Source: Lysobacter spongiicola DSM 21749 (lineage in GTDB: Bacteria > Pseudomonadota > Gammaproteobacteria > Xanthomonadales > Xanthomonadaceae). Taken from it: a stretch of 64,000 nt of DNA. The stretch covers positions 496,001 to 560,000 of the forward strand of contig NZ_FUXP01000001.1 of NCBI RefSeq assembly GCF_900167055.1. The letters are read 5' to 3'. How positions within the stretch are numbered: position 1 is the first letter of the stretch; each line of letters starts with the position of its first letter. The notes beneath the pieces are model-generated. The model was not told the origin of the DNA. It searched no databases and worked only from the letters and a program-made list of their open reading frames with translations. The position numbers and the translations under genes were made by a program. Shown here piece by piece: positions 15,468-23,656 of this stretch.

Positions 15468-16547
15468 ATGGCCGCGACCCGCAAGATCCTGCACATCGAC
15501 ATGGACGCGTTCTATGCGTCGGTCGAGCAGCGCGACGATCCGGGCCTGCGCGGCAAGCCGGTGGTCGTGGCCTGGCGGGGCGCGCGTTCGGTGGTCTGCG
15601 CCGCCAGCTACGAGGCGCGGGTGTTCGGCGTGCGCTCGGCGATGCCGGCGGTGCGTGCGGAGCGGCTGTGCCCGCAGGCGGTCTTCGTGCCTCCTGACTT
15701 CGTGCGCTACAAGGCGGTCTCGCGGCAGGTGCGCGACATCTTCGCCCGCCATACCGACCTGGTAGAGCCGCTGTCGCTCGACGAGGCCTACCTCGACGTC
15801 ACCGCCAACCTGTCCGGGCTGCCCTCGGCCACCGCCACGGCGGAAGCGATCCGCAGCGCGATCCGGGAAGAGACCTCCCTGACAGCCTCGGCCGGTGTCG
15901 CGCCCAACAAGTTCCTGGCCAAGATCGCGTCGGACTGGAACAAGCCCGACGGCATCTGCGTGGTGCGCCCGCACCAGGTCGAAGCCTTCTTGACGCCACT
16001 GCCGGTCGGCCGGCTGCCCGGCGTGGGCAAGGTGATGGAAAGCAAGCTGGCCGAACTGGGCATCGCCACCGTCGGCGACCTGCGGGGCATCCCGCCGCAA
16101 GGCCTGGAGCAGCGGTTTGGCCGTTGGGGCCGGCGCCTGCATGAGCTGTCGCTGGGCATCGATGACAACCCGGTGCGCCCCGAGCGGCCCACGGTGCAGA
16201 TCTCCTCGGAAGACACCTTCGAGCACGACCTGCCGCTGGAGGAGCTGGAGCCCCACATCCGGCGCCTGGCCGAAAAGACCTGGGCGGGCTACCAGCGCGA
16301 AAAGGACCGCGTCGCCCGCACCGTGGTGCTCAAGCTCAAGACCAGCGACTTCCGCAACCTCACCCGCAGCCTGACCCCGGCGACGCATCCGGGCAGCCTC
16401 GAGGTGCTGTGCGAGATCGCCTGCAAACTGCGCGAACGGGTGGAGATGCCGGCCAGCACCCGCTATCGCCTCGTCGGTGTCGGCCTGTCCGGTTTCATTG
16501 ACCAGCACGACCTGCAGGCACAGTCCGACCTGTTCGAGCGTGCATGA
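15468..16547 (+). CDS. dinB: DNA polymerase IV
   Basis: Y-family translesion polymerase of 359 aa. Metal-binding acidic residues are at Asp11 and Asp13 (HIDMDAFYASVE) and Asp105-Glu106 (PLSLDEAYLD). The helix-hairpin-helix region GRLPGVGKVMESKLAELGI and the little-finger domain follow. The C-terminus QSDLF is a beta-clamp-binding peptide. ATG 15468 gives the usual family length; an in-frame TTG at 15441 is possible, and a GGAGG at 15448-15452 sits rather far (15 nt) from the ATG. No LexA-like box was seen upstream. Confidence 0.93.
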   Translation: MAATRKILHIDMDAFYASVEQRDDPGLRGKPVVVAWRGARSVVCAASYEARVFGVRSAMPAVRAERLCPQAVFVPPDFVRYKAVSRQVRDIFARHTDLVEPLSLDEAYLDVTANLSGLPSATATAEAIRSAIREETSLTASAGVAPNKFLAKIASDWNKPDGICVVRPHQVEAFLTPLPVGRLPGVGKVMESKLAELGIATVGDLRGIPPQGLEQRFGRWGRRLHELSLGIDDNPVRPERPTVQISSEDTFEHDLPLEELEPHIRRLAEKTWAGYQREKDRVARTVVLKLKTSDFRNLTRSLTPATHPGSLEVLCEIACKLRERVEMPASTRYRLVGVGLSGFIDQHDLQAQSDLFERA

Positions 16548-16561
16548 GCCCGTTCGGGCTC
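16546..16561 (+). terminator. Hairpin at the dinB stop codon
   Basis: GAGCCCG-TT-CGGGCTC begins inside the TGA stop of dinB. It has no T run, so it may be a 3' stabilising hairpin instead of a true intrinsic terminator. Confidence 0.4.
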
Positions 16562-16694
16562 TGGCCATTGGCGAAAGTGGATCTGCGAGAAGCTTCAGGC
16601 ACTTCGCGGCAAAGGATCTGCTCATGACGGCCGATAACAGGCACATCGGGCACTCTCGATACCAGCGATACCATCGGAGCCCAAGGGGGTTCGA

Positions 16695-19592
16695 ATGAAC
16701 CACACAACCTGGAGAGATGTTCTGCCGCAGTCGACTGAAACCGCCGGGAACCCCTCCACCCCTGCGACCCCAGCCAAGTTGCTGGACCTGCTGCAGGCGG
16801 ACAGCATCGAAGGAGTCGCCAGCGCGCTGCTCGGCGCATTGCCCGCATGCGGACGCGCGCGCATGACCTGGTCGGCGGAGTGGCCACGCCATCTCCGTTC
16901 CTGGCCTGCCGGCGCCACGGAAGAAGGCAGCGTCAGGCACACCCTGTGCGATGACGGCGAGGGCGCAGTGGCGATGCTGGAGGGACCACCGGAGTGGCTC
17001 GATTCGGTGCCGCCGCCCCTGCTGGACGCCGCTGCCCGCCGCCTGCGCGAACTACTCGGCGCGCATCGCCTGCGCGAATCACTGGAGCGGCTGGGCCGGG
17101 CCGAGCGGTTGCAACACGCCCTGTTCGCGATCGCCGACATGGCCGGCTCCGGCCGCGACATGCCCAGCTTGCTCCAGGGCCTGCACGGCATCATCGGCGG
17201 GCTGATGTACGCCGACAACTTCTACATCGCGCTGTATGCCCGCGAGCGGCAGACGCTCCGGTTTATCTACTTTGCCGACGTCTTCAACGCCGAGGATTAT
17301 TCGAGCGAAGAAGAAATCCCGCTGGCCCGGCTCGAAGGCGGGCTGACGTGGTACGTCATCCGCGACTGCAAGCCGCTGATGGGCTCGCTCGACAGTATCC
17401 GCCACCAGGTGTCCGGGCCGTTGCTGGCGCGCGGCGCCGACGCCACCGACTGGCTGGGCGTGCCGATGCTGCGCGACGACCAGATCCACGGCGCCCTGGT
17501 GGTGCAGAGCTATCGCGACGACGTGCCCCGATATACCGAGTCGGACCAGGCTCTGCTTTCATTCGTTGCCGAACACGTGCTGACCGCGCTGGAGCGCAAG
17601 CAGGCGCAAGCCGAGCTGGAGCAGCGCGTGGCCGAGCGCACCCGCCAGCTGGCCACCGCCAACGAGGATCTGCACCAGCAGGTGCGCGAACGCCTGCGTG
17701 GCGAGCACCTGCAGGCGACCCTGTACCGGATTGCGGCGCTGGCCAACATCGATGACGACAGCGAACGCTTCTACCGGCAGATCCACCAGGCGGTCGGCGA
17801 ACTGATCAATGCCGAGAACTTCTACATCGCCCTGCTCTCGATGGACGGAACGATGCTGGAGTTTCCCTACTCGGTGGATGCCAAGGACCAGCAGCGCCCC
17901 CCGCGCCCGCTGGGCCGCGGCCTCAGCGAATATGTCATCCGCAGCGGCAAGTCCGTCCTGGCCGACCGTGCACTGGAGCGGCAACTGACGGAAAGCGGCG
18001 AGATCGTGCCGGGCAAGACCGCGCCGGCGCTGTGCTGGCTGGGCGTGCCATTGCTGGACCAGGACCGGGTGATCGGCGTGGTCGCGGTGCAGAGCTACCG
18101 TCCCGACCTGGAGTATGACGCCGGCGACGCCGAGCTGCTGACCTTCGTGTCCTACCAGATCGCCAGCAGCCTGCAGCGCCGGCGCAGCGCGCAGGCATTG
18201 CTGCAGCTCAACGCCGAGCTCGAACACCGGGTCGACGAGCGGACCCGCGAGCTGCGCGAGCAGATCGTCGTGCGCGAGCAGGTCGAGGCCAGGCTCAAGC
18301 ACCAGGTGATGCACGACCCGCTGACCGGACTGCCGAACCGGCTGTACATGCGCGACCGGATCGAACGCGCATTGGCCGGGCTGCGGCGCAACCCGGAACG
18401 CAGGTTCGCGCTGCTGTATCTGGATGTCGACCGTTTCAAGCTGTTCAACGACAGCCTTGGGCACCTGGCAGGGGACGAGGTGCTGCGCGAAGTCGCGCGC
18501 CGGCTCGGCGATTGCATCCGCGAGCCCGACGTCGCCGCGCGCCTCTCCGGCGACGAATTCGCGATCCTGCTGGAGGAGGTGCCGGTGCCGCAGGTCGCCT
18601 GTAAGGTCGCGCGCCGGATCCAGGAAGCCTTGCAGAAGCCGATGCAGATTGCCGGCCGCGAGCTGCAGACTTCCGCCAGCATCGGCATCGCTGTCGGCGA
18701 CGAGCGTTACGACAGTACTGACGAGCTCTTCCATGACGCCGATGTCGCGCTGTACCGCGCCAAGAGCGCGGGCCGTCAGCGCTTCGTGCTGTTCGATGAC
18801 ACCTTGCAGCAGGCGGCCATGGATGTGCTGGAAATCGAGCAGGGCCTGCGCACGGCATTGGCAGGCAACCAGCTGCAACCCTACTTCCAGCCACTGGTGC
18901 GGCTGGCGGACCGGCACGTGGTCGGCTACGAGGCGCTGGTCCGCTGGCACCACCCGCAGCGCGGGCTCCTGTTGCCCGGCGAGTTCCTGCAGGTGGCCGA
19001 GGACAGCGGCCTGATGGAAGCGGTCGACTGGCAGATGTACCGGATGGCCTGCGAGCAGGGCGGGCCGCTGGTCGAGCACGGCGGCTTCCTGACCCTCAAC
19101 ATCTCGCCGCGGCATTTCCAGAACGGCGACTTCGACACCCAACTGCTGCAGCTGGCCGCCGACACCGGCTTCAATCCGGCACAACTGCGGATCGAGGTCA
19201 CCGAAGGCACCCTGCTTGGCGATCCGGAGGCGGTTATCCAGGTCCTGGAACGGCTGCGCGCTGCTTGCGTCGAAGCGGCGCTGGACGATTTCGGCACCGG
19301 CTACTCATCGCTTGGCCACGTGCACCAGTTCCCACTGAAGATGATCAAGATCGACCGCTCCTTCGTCGATCCGCTCGGCCGTCAGGAAAGTCGCGAAGGC
19401 AGTCAGCGCAGTTCGGCGATCATCAGCGCGATCCTTGCACTGGCCCGTTCGCTGGGGCTGGAGGTGGTGGCCGAGGGGGTGGAGACGGAAGCCCAGTACG
19501 AAGCGTTGACGGCGATGGGGTGCAGCTACGCCCAAGGCTACCTGTTTGGCCGTCCGCAGCCGGCGGCGAGGTGGCTCGGCCCCACGGGTTGA
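16695..19592 (+). CDS. GAF-GAF-GGDEF-EAL cyclic-di-GMP signalling protein
   Basis: Cytosolic 965-aa protein with two sensory domains and both c-di-GMP enzymes. An N-terminal region of unknown fold (1-130), GAF1 (about 145-300), a coiled coil (KQAQAELEQRVAERTRQL), GAF2 (about 340-490), a second coiled coil, GGDEF (about 535-690) and EAL (about 705-955). The active-site motif reads SGDEF near 618-622, an accepted active variant. RxxD (REPD) lies exactly five residues before it, so the product-inhibition I-site is intact. The EAL domain keeps EALVRW, LNISPRHF, EVTEGTL, DDFGTGYSSL, KIDRSFV and AEGVETE, so it should be catalytic. AAGGGGG precedes the ATG. Confidence 0.93.
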   Translation: MNHTTWRDVLPQSTETAGNPSTPATPAKLLDLLQADSIEGVASALLGALPACGRARMTWSAEWPRHLRSWPAGATEEGSVRHTLCDDGEGAVAMLEGPPEWLDSVPPPLLDAAARRLRELLGAHRLRESLERLGRAERLQHALFAIADMAGSGRDMPSLLQGLHGIIGGLMYADNFYIALYARERQTLRFIYFADVFNAEDYSSEEEIPLARLEGGLTWYVIRDCKPLMGSLDSIRHQVSGPLLARGADATDWLGVPMLRDDQIHGALVVQSYRDDVPRYTESDQALLSFVAEHVLTALERKQAQAELEQRVAERTRQLATANEDLHQQVRERLRGEHLQATLYRIAALANIDDDSERFYRQIHQAVGELINAENFYIALLSMDGTMLEFPYSVDAKDQQRPPRPLGRGLSEYVIRSGKSVLADRALERQLTESGEIVPGKTAPALCWLGVPLLDQDRVIGVVAVQSYRPDLEYDAGDAELLTFVSYQIASSLQRRRSAQALLQLNAELEHRVDERTRELREQIVVREQVEARLKHQVMHDPLTGLPNRLYMRDRIERALAGLRRNPERRFALLYLDVDRFKLFNDSLGHLAGDEVLREVARRLGDCIREPDVAARLSGDEFAILLEEVPVPQVACKVARRIQEALQKPMQIAGRELQTSASIGIAVGDERYDSTDELFHDADVALYRAKSAGRQRFVLFDDTLQQAAMDVLEIEQGLRTALAGNQLQPYFQPLVRLADRHVVGYEALVRWHHPQRGLLLPGEFLQVAEDSGLMEAVDWQMYRMACEQGGPLVEHGGFLTLNISPRHFQNGDFDTQLLQLAADTGFNPAQLRIEVTEGTLLGDPEAVIQVLERLRAACVEAALDDFGTGYSSLGHVHQFPLKMIKIDRSFVDPLGRQESREGSQRSSAIISAILALARSLGLEVVAEGVETEAQYEALTAMGCSYAQGYLFGRPQPAARWLGPTG

Positions 19593-19662
19593 GATCGCGC
19601 TGTCGATCTCCCATTCGTCCCGGGGCTGCTCCGTTACGCGCGCCCGGCACCGGATGATGGCG

Positions 19663-20325
19663 TCATGCCTTTGCAGAATCGTCCTCCAGGGCCTGCGCCA
19701 GCAGCCGCAGATCCGCCACCAGCTCGCCGCGGAGCTGCTCCCGCCGCGACGAGGGTGCGCGCAGTACGGCCGAGGGATGCCAGCTCGCCAACGCACGCGT
19801 GCCACCGGGAAGGGTGCGCCACTGGCCGCGCTCGCGGGTCACCCGGAACTGGTTGCCGAAAAGGGTATGGGCAGCCATCGCGCCGAGCGCGACGACGATC
19901 TTGGGCTGCACCTGCAGCAACTCGGCCGCCAGCCACATCCGGCAAGCCTCCTGCTCGGCGGCGTTGGCGCGTTTGTGCAGGCGTGCCTTGCCGCGCATCT
20001 CGAATTTGAAATGTTTGACGGTGTTGGTCAGGTACAGCGTGTCCCGATCAAGCCCGACTTCTTCCAGTGCTCGGTCCAGCAGTTGCCCCGCCGGCCCCAC
20101 GAAGGGCGCGCCGGTGATGTCCTCCTGGTTGCCAGGCTGCTCGCCCACCAGCATCGCCAGCGCATCCTCCGGCCCCTGCCCGAAGACGGTCTGGGTGGCC
20201 GGCTTCCACAACGGACAGGCCTGGCAACCCCGTGCCTTGCGGGTGAGGGTGCGCAGGTTGCCAGCCGGGATCTCGTCGACCGGCTTGGCCAGCGGCAATG
20301 CAGCGGTGTCCGTGGTCCGGGGCAT
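19663..20325 (-). CDS. udgX: UdgX-type uracil-DNA glycosylase/binding protein
   Basis: 220-aa iron-sulfur uracil-DNA glycosylase superfamily member. GEQPGNQED (61-69) is the motif-1 variant typical of UdgX, and RGKARLHKR (111-119) contains the His117 position that in mycobacterial UdgX attacks the abasic sugar and leaves the protein covalently bound to DNA. ASWHPSAVLRA is motif 2. Cluster cysteines visible are Cys34 and Cys37 (CQAC) and Cys128. The start MPRTTD is preferred; the longer frame upstream runs through REP repeats. Encoded opposite to and just upstream of the lexA cassette. Confidence 0.87.
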   Translation of the reverse strand: MPRTTDTAALPLAKPVDEIPAGNLRTLTRKARGCQACPLWKPATQTVFGQGPEDALAMLVGEQPGNQEDITGAPFVGPAGQLLDRALEEVGLDRDTLYLTNTVKHFKFEMRGKARLHKRANAAEQEACRMWLAAELLQVQPKIVVALGAMAAHTLFGNQFRVTRERGQWRTLPGGTRALASWHPSAVLRAPSSRREQLRGELVADLRLLAQALEDDSAKA

Positions 20326-20416
20326 CGGCTCGACAGGGATGCGGGGAGTCCGATGCTGCGACAGTCGCGGTGAAGGATTCGCGCCCGTGGCCCTATCCGC
20401 TTCGCAGCCATGCCGA

Positions 20417-20489
20417 GTAGGAGCGACGTGAGTCGCGACCCGCCGAACGTCCGGTGCGATGTACAGGTCGCGACTCACGTCGCTCCTAC
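20417..20489. repeat. REP pair (type B)
   Basis: Perfect inverted repeat with 24-nt arms starting GTAGGAGCGACGTGAGTCGC, separated by 25 nt. It shares the GTAGGAGCG head with the type A repeats but has a different internal palindrome (CGACGTGAGTCG), so it is a second subfamily. Located between udgX and lexA, 17 nt from a type A pair. Confidence 0.92.
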
Positions 20490-20506
20490 ACGAGCCCTCC
20501 CGTTTT

Positions 20507-20585
20507 TGTAGGAGCGGCTTCAGCCGCGATCGGATACCCATGCGCGGTTGCCGATTCCCAGATCGCGGCTGAAGCCGCTCCTACA
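20507..20585. repeat. REP pair (type A), udgX-lexA spacer
   Basis: Inverted arms of 25 nt at 20507-20531 and 20561-20585 with the same sequence as the dinB-proximal pair. With the type B pair it fills much of the 431-nt gap 20326-20756. The remainder (20586-20740) shows no ORF or conserved motif. Confidence 0.92.
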
Positions 20586-20740
20586 AAAAAAAGCGGAAGC
20601 CCGGGGAGACCTTCGCCATCCGGCAGGCGTCCGAACCAGTGAGACGGGAGCCGCGGATGCTGGACGTGCATCGGTTCCACTTCAACTTCCCCTCGTAACC
20701 CACTGACTTCCCGGGGCTCACATTTTGCCCGCCCATTTGT

Positions 20741-20754
20741 TACTAGAATTAGTA
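20741..20754 (+). promoter_or_regulatory. LexA operator overlapping the lexA -10 box
   Basis: TACTA-GAAT-TAGTA is a 14-bp palindrome resembling xanthomonad LexA boxes. It contains TAGAAT (20744-20749), a good -10 hexamer, so LexA bound here would block polymerase and autoregulate the cassette. Only 7 nt separate the -10 from the ATG at 20757, and there is no Shine-Dalgarno sequence. Confidence 0.75.
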
Positions 20755-20756
20755 CC

Positions 20757-21386
20757 ATGCACCTGACCGATACCCAGCGCCGCCTGCTCGAGTTCCTCCG
20801 CCAGCACATCGACGTGCATGGCTATCCGCCGTCGCAGATGGAGATCGCCAAGGCCTTCGGCTTCAGCCAGAACCGCTCGGCGCGCTACCACCTCGAGGCC
20901 CTGGCGCAGGCGGGGCTGATCGAACTGTCGAGCGGGCGCGCCCGCGGCATCCGACTGGCTTCGCCCGGTGCGGCGGCTCGGTCTTCAAGTTCAAGGACCG
21001 GCCTGTTGCAGGTCCCCCTGCTCGGCCGGGTCGCGGCGGGCACGCCGATCGGCTCGGATCCGGAAGTCCGCCGCGAAGTCGGGCTCGATCCATCGCTGTT
21101 CCGGCTGCGCCCCGATTACCTGCTGGAGGTCGAGGGCGAATCGATGCTGCTCGATGGCATCCTCCCGGGCGACCTGATCGGCGTGCACCGTACGCCGCAG
21201 GCCCGCAATGGCCAGACCGTGGTCGCCCGCATCGAGGGCGAACTGACCGTCAAGCGGCTCGACAGCGGCCCGAACCACTTGCACCTGCTGCCGCGCAACC
21301 CCGAGCACGCCCCGATCGAGATCGATGCACGCATCACCGACTTCGCCATCGAAGGCCTGTTCGCCGGCCTGGTGAGGCCTTCCTGA
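20757..21386 (+). CDS. lexA: LexA repressor of the imuAB-dnaE2 cassette
   Basis: SOS repressor of 209 aa. The N-terminal winged helix (PPSQMEIAKAFGFSQNRSAR) is followed by an S24 self-cleavage domain with the scissile Ala94-Gly95 (RVAAGTP), nucleophile Ser129 (EGESMLLDG) and Lys166 (ELTVKRL). As first gene of lexA-imuA-imuB-dnaE2 it corresponds to the cassette-linked LexA that in xanthomonads can coexist with another LexA. Its stop overlaps the imuA start by one base (TGATG). Confidence 0.94.
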   Translation: MHLTDTQRRLLEFLRQHIDVHGYPPSQMEIAKAFGFSQNRSARYHLEALAQAGLIELSSGRARGIRLASPGAAARSSSSRTGLLQVPLLGRVAAGTPIGSDPEVRREVGLDPSLFRLRPDYLLEVEGESMLLDGILPGDLIGVHRTPQARNGQTVVARIEGELTVKRLDSGPNHLHLLPRNPEHAPIEIDARITDFAIEGLFAGLVRPS

Positions 21387-22222
21387 TGGGTGCCGTCGTC
21401 GCCCTGGAGTCCCTGCTGGAATCACGCCGCATCTGGCGTGGCCAACCCGCCCCCCGGCCGCCTTCGCGGCAACCGACCGGCCATGCGCTGCTCGATGAAG
21501 CCCTGCCCGACGGTGGCTGGCCCGAACACGCGCTGAGTGAACTGCTGTTGCCGGCCGACGGCATCGGCGAACTGCGCCTGCTGTGGCCCACCCTCGCCCG
21601 GCTGTCGGAGGCCGACGGCATGATCGCGCTGGTCGCCCCGCCCTACCTGCCGTTCGCGCAGGCATGGGCAAATGCCGGCATCCAGCTCAACCGCCTGCAG
21701 GTGATCCGCACCGATTCGCGCAACGCACTGTGGGCCACCGAACAGTGCCTGCGCTCGGCCGCCTGCTCGGCCGTGCTGTGCTGGCCCCAGGGCGCTGACG
21801 ACAAGGCCATGCGCCGCCTGCAGGTCGCCGCCGAGACCGGCCAGTGCCTCGGCTTCGCCATGCGCCCGATGAAGGCGGCCATCAATCCGTCACCGGTCGC
21901 GTTGCGCATCGCCATCGACGCCCAGCCCGCGCAACTGCGCGTGCTCAAGTGCCGCGGTGGCAATCCGCCCCCCCGGCCGATTCCGTTTCCATCCGCTATC
22001 GGCCAACCATCCGCGACTGCGGTTTCTTCTGACCGGTCGCCATCAACAATCGGACAGAGGGTGGACGGTGGGCATAGTGCGGAGAAGCCGGCCATGGATG
22101 GCCGGCGGCCCGCCTCAGGACAGGAAGTCCTGATGAAGGGCCGGAGCACTATGCCCACCGTCCACCCTCTGCGCGTCGAGACCTCGCACGTACCCCGCCG
22201 CCAGCCAGAACAGGCCCAGTGA
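21386..22222 (+). CDS. imuA: Translesion synthesis accessory protein ImuA
   Basis: RecA-like accessory factor of the ImuB-DnaE2 mutasome, 278 aa. The core (residues 1 to about 193) has the typical ImuA blocks HALLDEALPDGGWPEHALSE, LRLLWPTLARLS and MIALVAPPYLPF, and lacks a clear Walker A, as is usual. The core ends near RGGNPPPRP; the last 80 or so residues are low complexity. Their coding DNA contains a 117-nt inverted-repeat element at 22055-22171, so the tail is probably an acquired extension. It ends 9 nt before imuB. Confidence 0.88.
   Translation: MGAVVALESLLESRRIWRGQPAPRPPSRQPTGHALLDEALPDGGWPEHALSELLLPADGIGELRLLWPTLARLSEADGMIALVAPPYLPFAQAWANAGIQLNRLQVIRTDSRNALWATEQCLRSAACSAVLCWPQGADDKAMRRLQVAAETGQCLGFAMRPMKAAINPSPVALRIAIDAQPAQLRVLKCRGGNPPPRPIPFPSAIGQPSATAVSSDRSPSTIGQRVDGGHSAEKPAMDGRRPASGQEVLMKGRSTMPTVHPLRVETSHVPRRQPEQAQ
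22055..22171. repeat. Cloverleaf-like inverted-repeat element in the imuA 3' end
   Basis: The outer perfect stem is 26 bp (22055-22080 with 22146-22171). Its 65-nt interior holds two further hairpins: 8 bp at 22087-22106 (GCCGGCCA/TGGCCGGC, 4-nt loop) and 7 bp at 22115-22133 (TCAGGAC/GTCCTGA, 5-nt loop). It is unrelated in sequence to the REP pairs. It lies in frame within imuA and 60 nt before the imuB start. Confidence 0.85.
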
Positions 22223-22231
22223 GAAAGACCG

Positions 22232-23656
22232 ATGCTCTGGGCCTGCATCCTCCTGCCGCAACTGGCGCTCGATGGCGTCCTGCGCCGCCACCCCGACCCC
22301 GACGCCCCACTGGCGCTGGTAGAAGGCCCGGCGCAGCGACGGGTGCTGCGTGCGGTCAACGGCGCCGCCAGGGCCGCCGGCCTGCGCGCAGGGCAATCGC
22401 TCGGCGCCGCCCAGGCCCTGTGCAGCCGCTTCGCCGCCATCGACCACGATCCCGCCGAAGTCGAACGCTGGCATGACTTCCTCGCGGCCTGGGCTTATCG
22501 CTACAGCTCGCTGGTCAACCGCAGCATGCCCTCCACCCTGCTGCTGGAAGTCGAAGCCAGCTTCAAGCTGTTCGGCCCCTGGCCCCGCTTCGAGGCACAG
22601 CTGCGTGCCGACCTCGAAGAACTCGGCTTCCGCCACCGCATCACCCTCGCCCCCAACCCCCATGCCGCCCGCGCCCTGGCCAGCGTGCATGACGGCTTGG
22701 CCATCACCCATGACGCCCCCCTGCACAACGCACTGGGCCAGCTCCCCGTTGAACGCAGCGGACTGGCCCCGGATGTCGCCACCAGCCTGCGCCGGATGGG
22801 CCTGCGCAAACTGCGGCAGGTCTTCGCCCTGCCACGCGCCGCGCTGGGCAAGCGCGTCGGCCGCGAGGCCCTTGCGCATTTGGACCGGCTGACGGGCGCG
22901 TTGCCCGCCCCCCTGCCGTACTACCAGCCGCCGGATTCGTTCACGGCCCGGATCGAACTGAACTACGACGTCGAATCCAGCCAGGCGCTGCTGTTCCCGT
23001 TGCGCCGGCTGACGGCGGACCTGGCCGCCTACCTCGCCGGCCGCGATGGTGGCGTCCAACGTTTCGACATCGTGCTGGAACACGAGCGATGTGCCGATTC
23101 GACCATCACCATCGGCCTGCTCGCCCCCGAGCGCAGCCCGGCGATGCTGTTCGAACTCGCCCGCGGGCGGCTTGAACAGGCCCGGGTGCCGGCACCGGTG
23201 CGTGGCGTCCAACTGGTCGCCAACGAACTGCCCCCCTTCGTGCCCGCCGGCCGCGACCTGTTCGATGCGCGGCCCCAGCAGGCCGTGCCGTGGGAGCAAC
23301 TGCGCGAACGCCTGCGCGCGCGCCTGGGCGACGACGCCGTGCACGGGCTGGCGGTACGGGCCGACCATCGCCCCGAACGCGCGTGGCAGGCCGAACCGTC
23401 GCGCGGCACTACCCCGCCTTCCTCTCCCCGTCCCGGTTGGCTGCTGCCGCAACCCGCCCCCCTGCGCGACCATCAGGTCCAGGTGCTGGCCGGCCCCGAA
23501 CGCATCGAGACCGGCTGGTGGGAAAGCGACGTGCGCCGCGACTACTACCTTGTCCAGACCTCTTTTGGCCAGCGTGCCTGGGCCTTCCGTCCCGCCGGCG
23601 ATGCGCCGGTCGGCGGGCGCGGCGAAGGCTTCATGCTCCACGGGTGGTTCGGATGA
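22232..23656 (+). CDS. imuB: ImuB, inactive Y-family polymerase homologue
   Basis: 474-aa hub of the mutasome that bridges ImuA, DnaE2 and the beta clamp. The fold follows Y-family polymerases, but the metal-binding acidic residues are replaced: the first motif reads [11 protein letters not shown] and the SxDE position reads [10 protein letters not shown], so it should not polymerise. A clamp-binding-like GRDLFD occurs in the C-terminal half. The ATG lies 9 nt after imuA with GAGAAAG upstream. The 3' end overlaps dnaE2 by 4 nt (ATGA). Confidence 0.92.
   Translation: MLWACILLPQLALDGVLRRHPDPDAPLALVEGPAQRRVLRAVNGAARAAGLRAGQSLGAAQALCSRFAAIDHDPAEVERWHDFLAAWAYRYSSLVNRSMPSTLLLEVEASFKLFGPWPRFEAQLRADLEELGFRHRITLAPNPHAARALASVHDGLAITHDAPLHNALGQLPVERSGLAPDVATSLRRMGLRKLRQVFALPRAALGKRVGREALAHLDRLTGALPAPLPYYQPPDSFTARIELNYDVESSQALLFPLRRLTADLAAYLAGRDGGVQRFDIVLEHERCADSTITIGLLAPERSPAMLFELARGRLEQARVPAPVRGVQLVANELPPFVPAGRDLFDARPQQAVPWEQLRERLRARLGDDAVHGLAVRADHRPERAWQAEPSRGTTPPSSPRPGWLLPQPAPLRDHQVQVLAGPERIETGWWESDVRRDYYLVQTSFGQRAWAFRPAGDAPVGGRGEGFMLHGWFG

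Noticed and set aside
20326-20541. N-terminal extension of UdgX by 72 residues
   Set aside because: The extension is a translation of REP repeats, whose frames stay open by chance.
20417-20585. Possible CRISPR array (repeated units close together)
   Set aside because: The units are inverted pairs of two different families, not direct repeats with spacers, and no cas gene is nearby.
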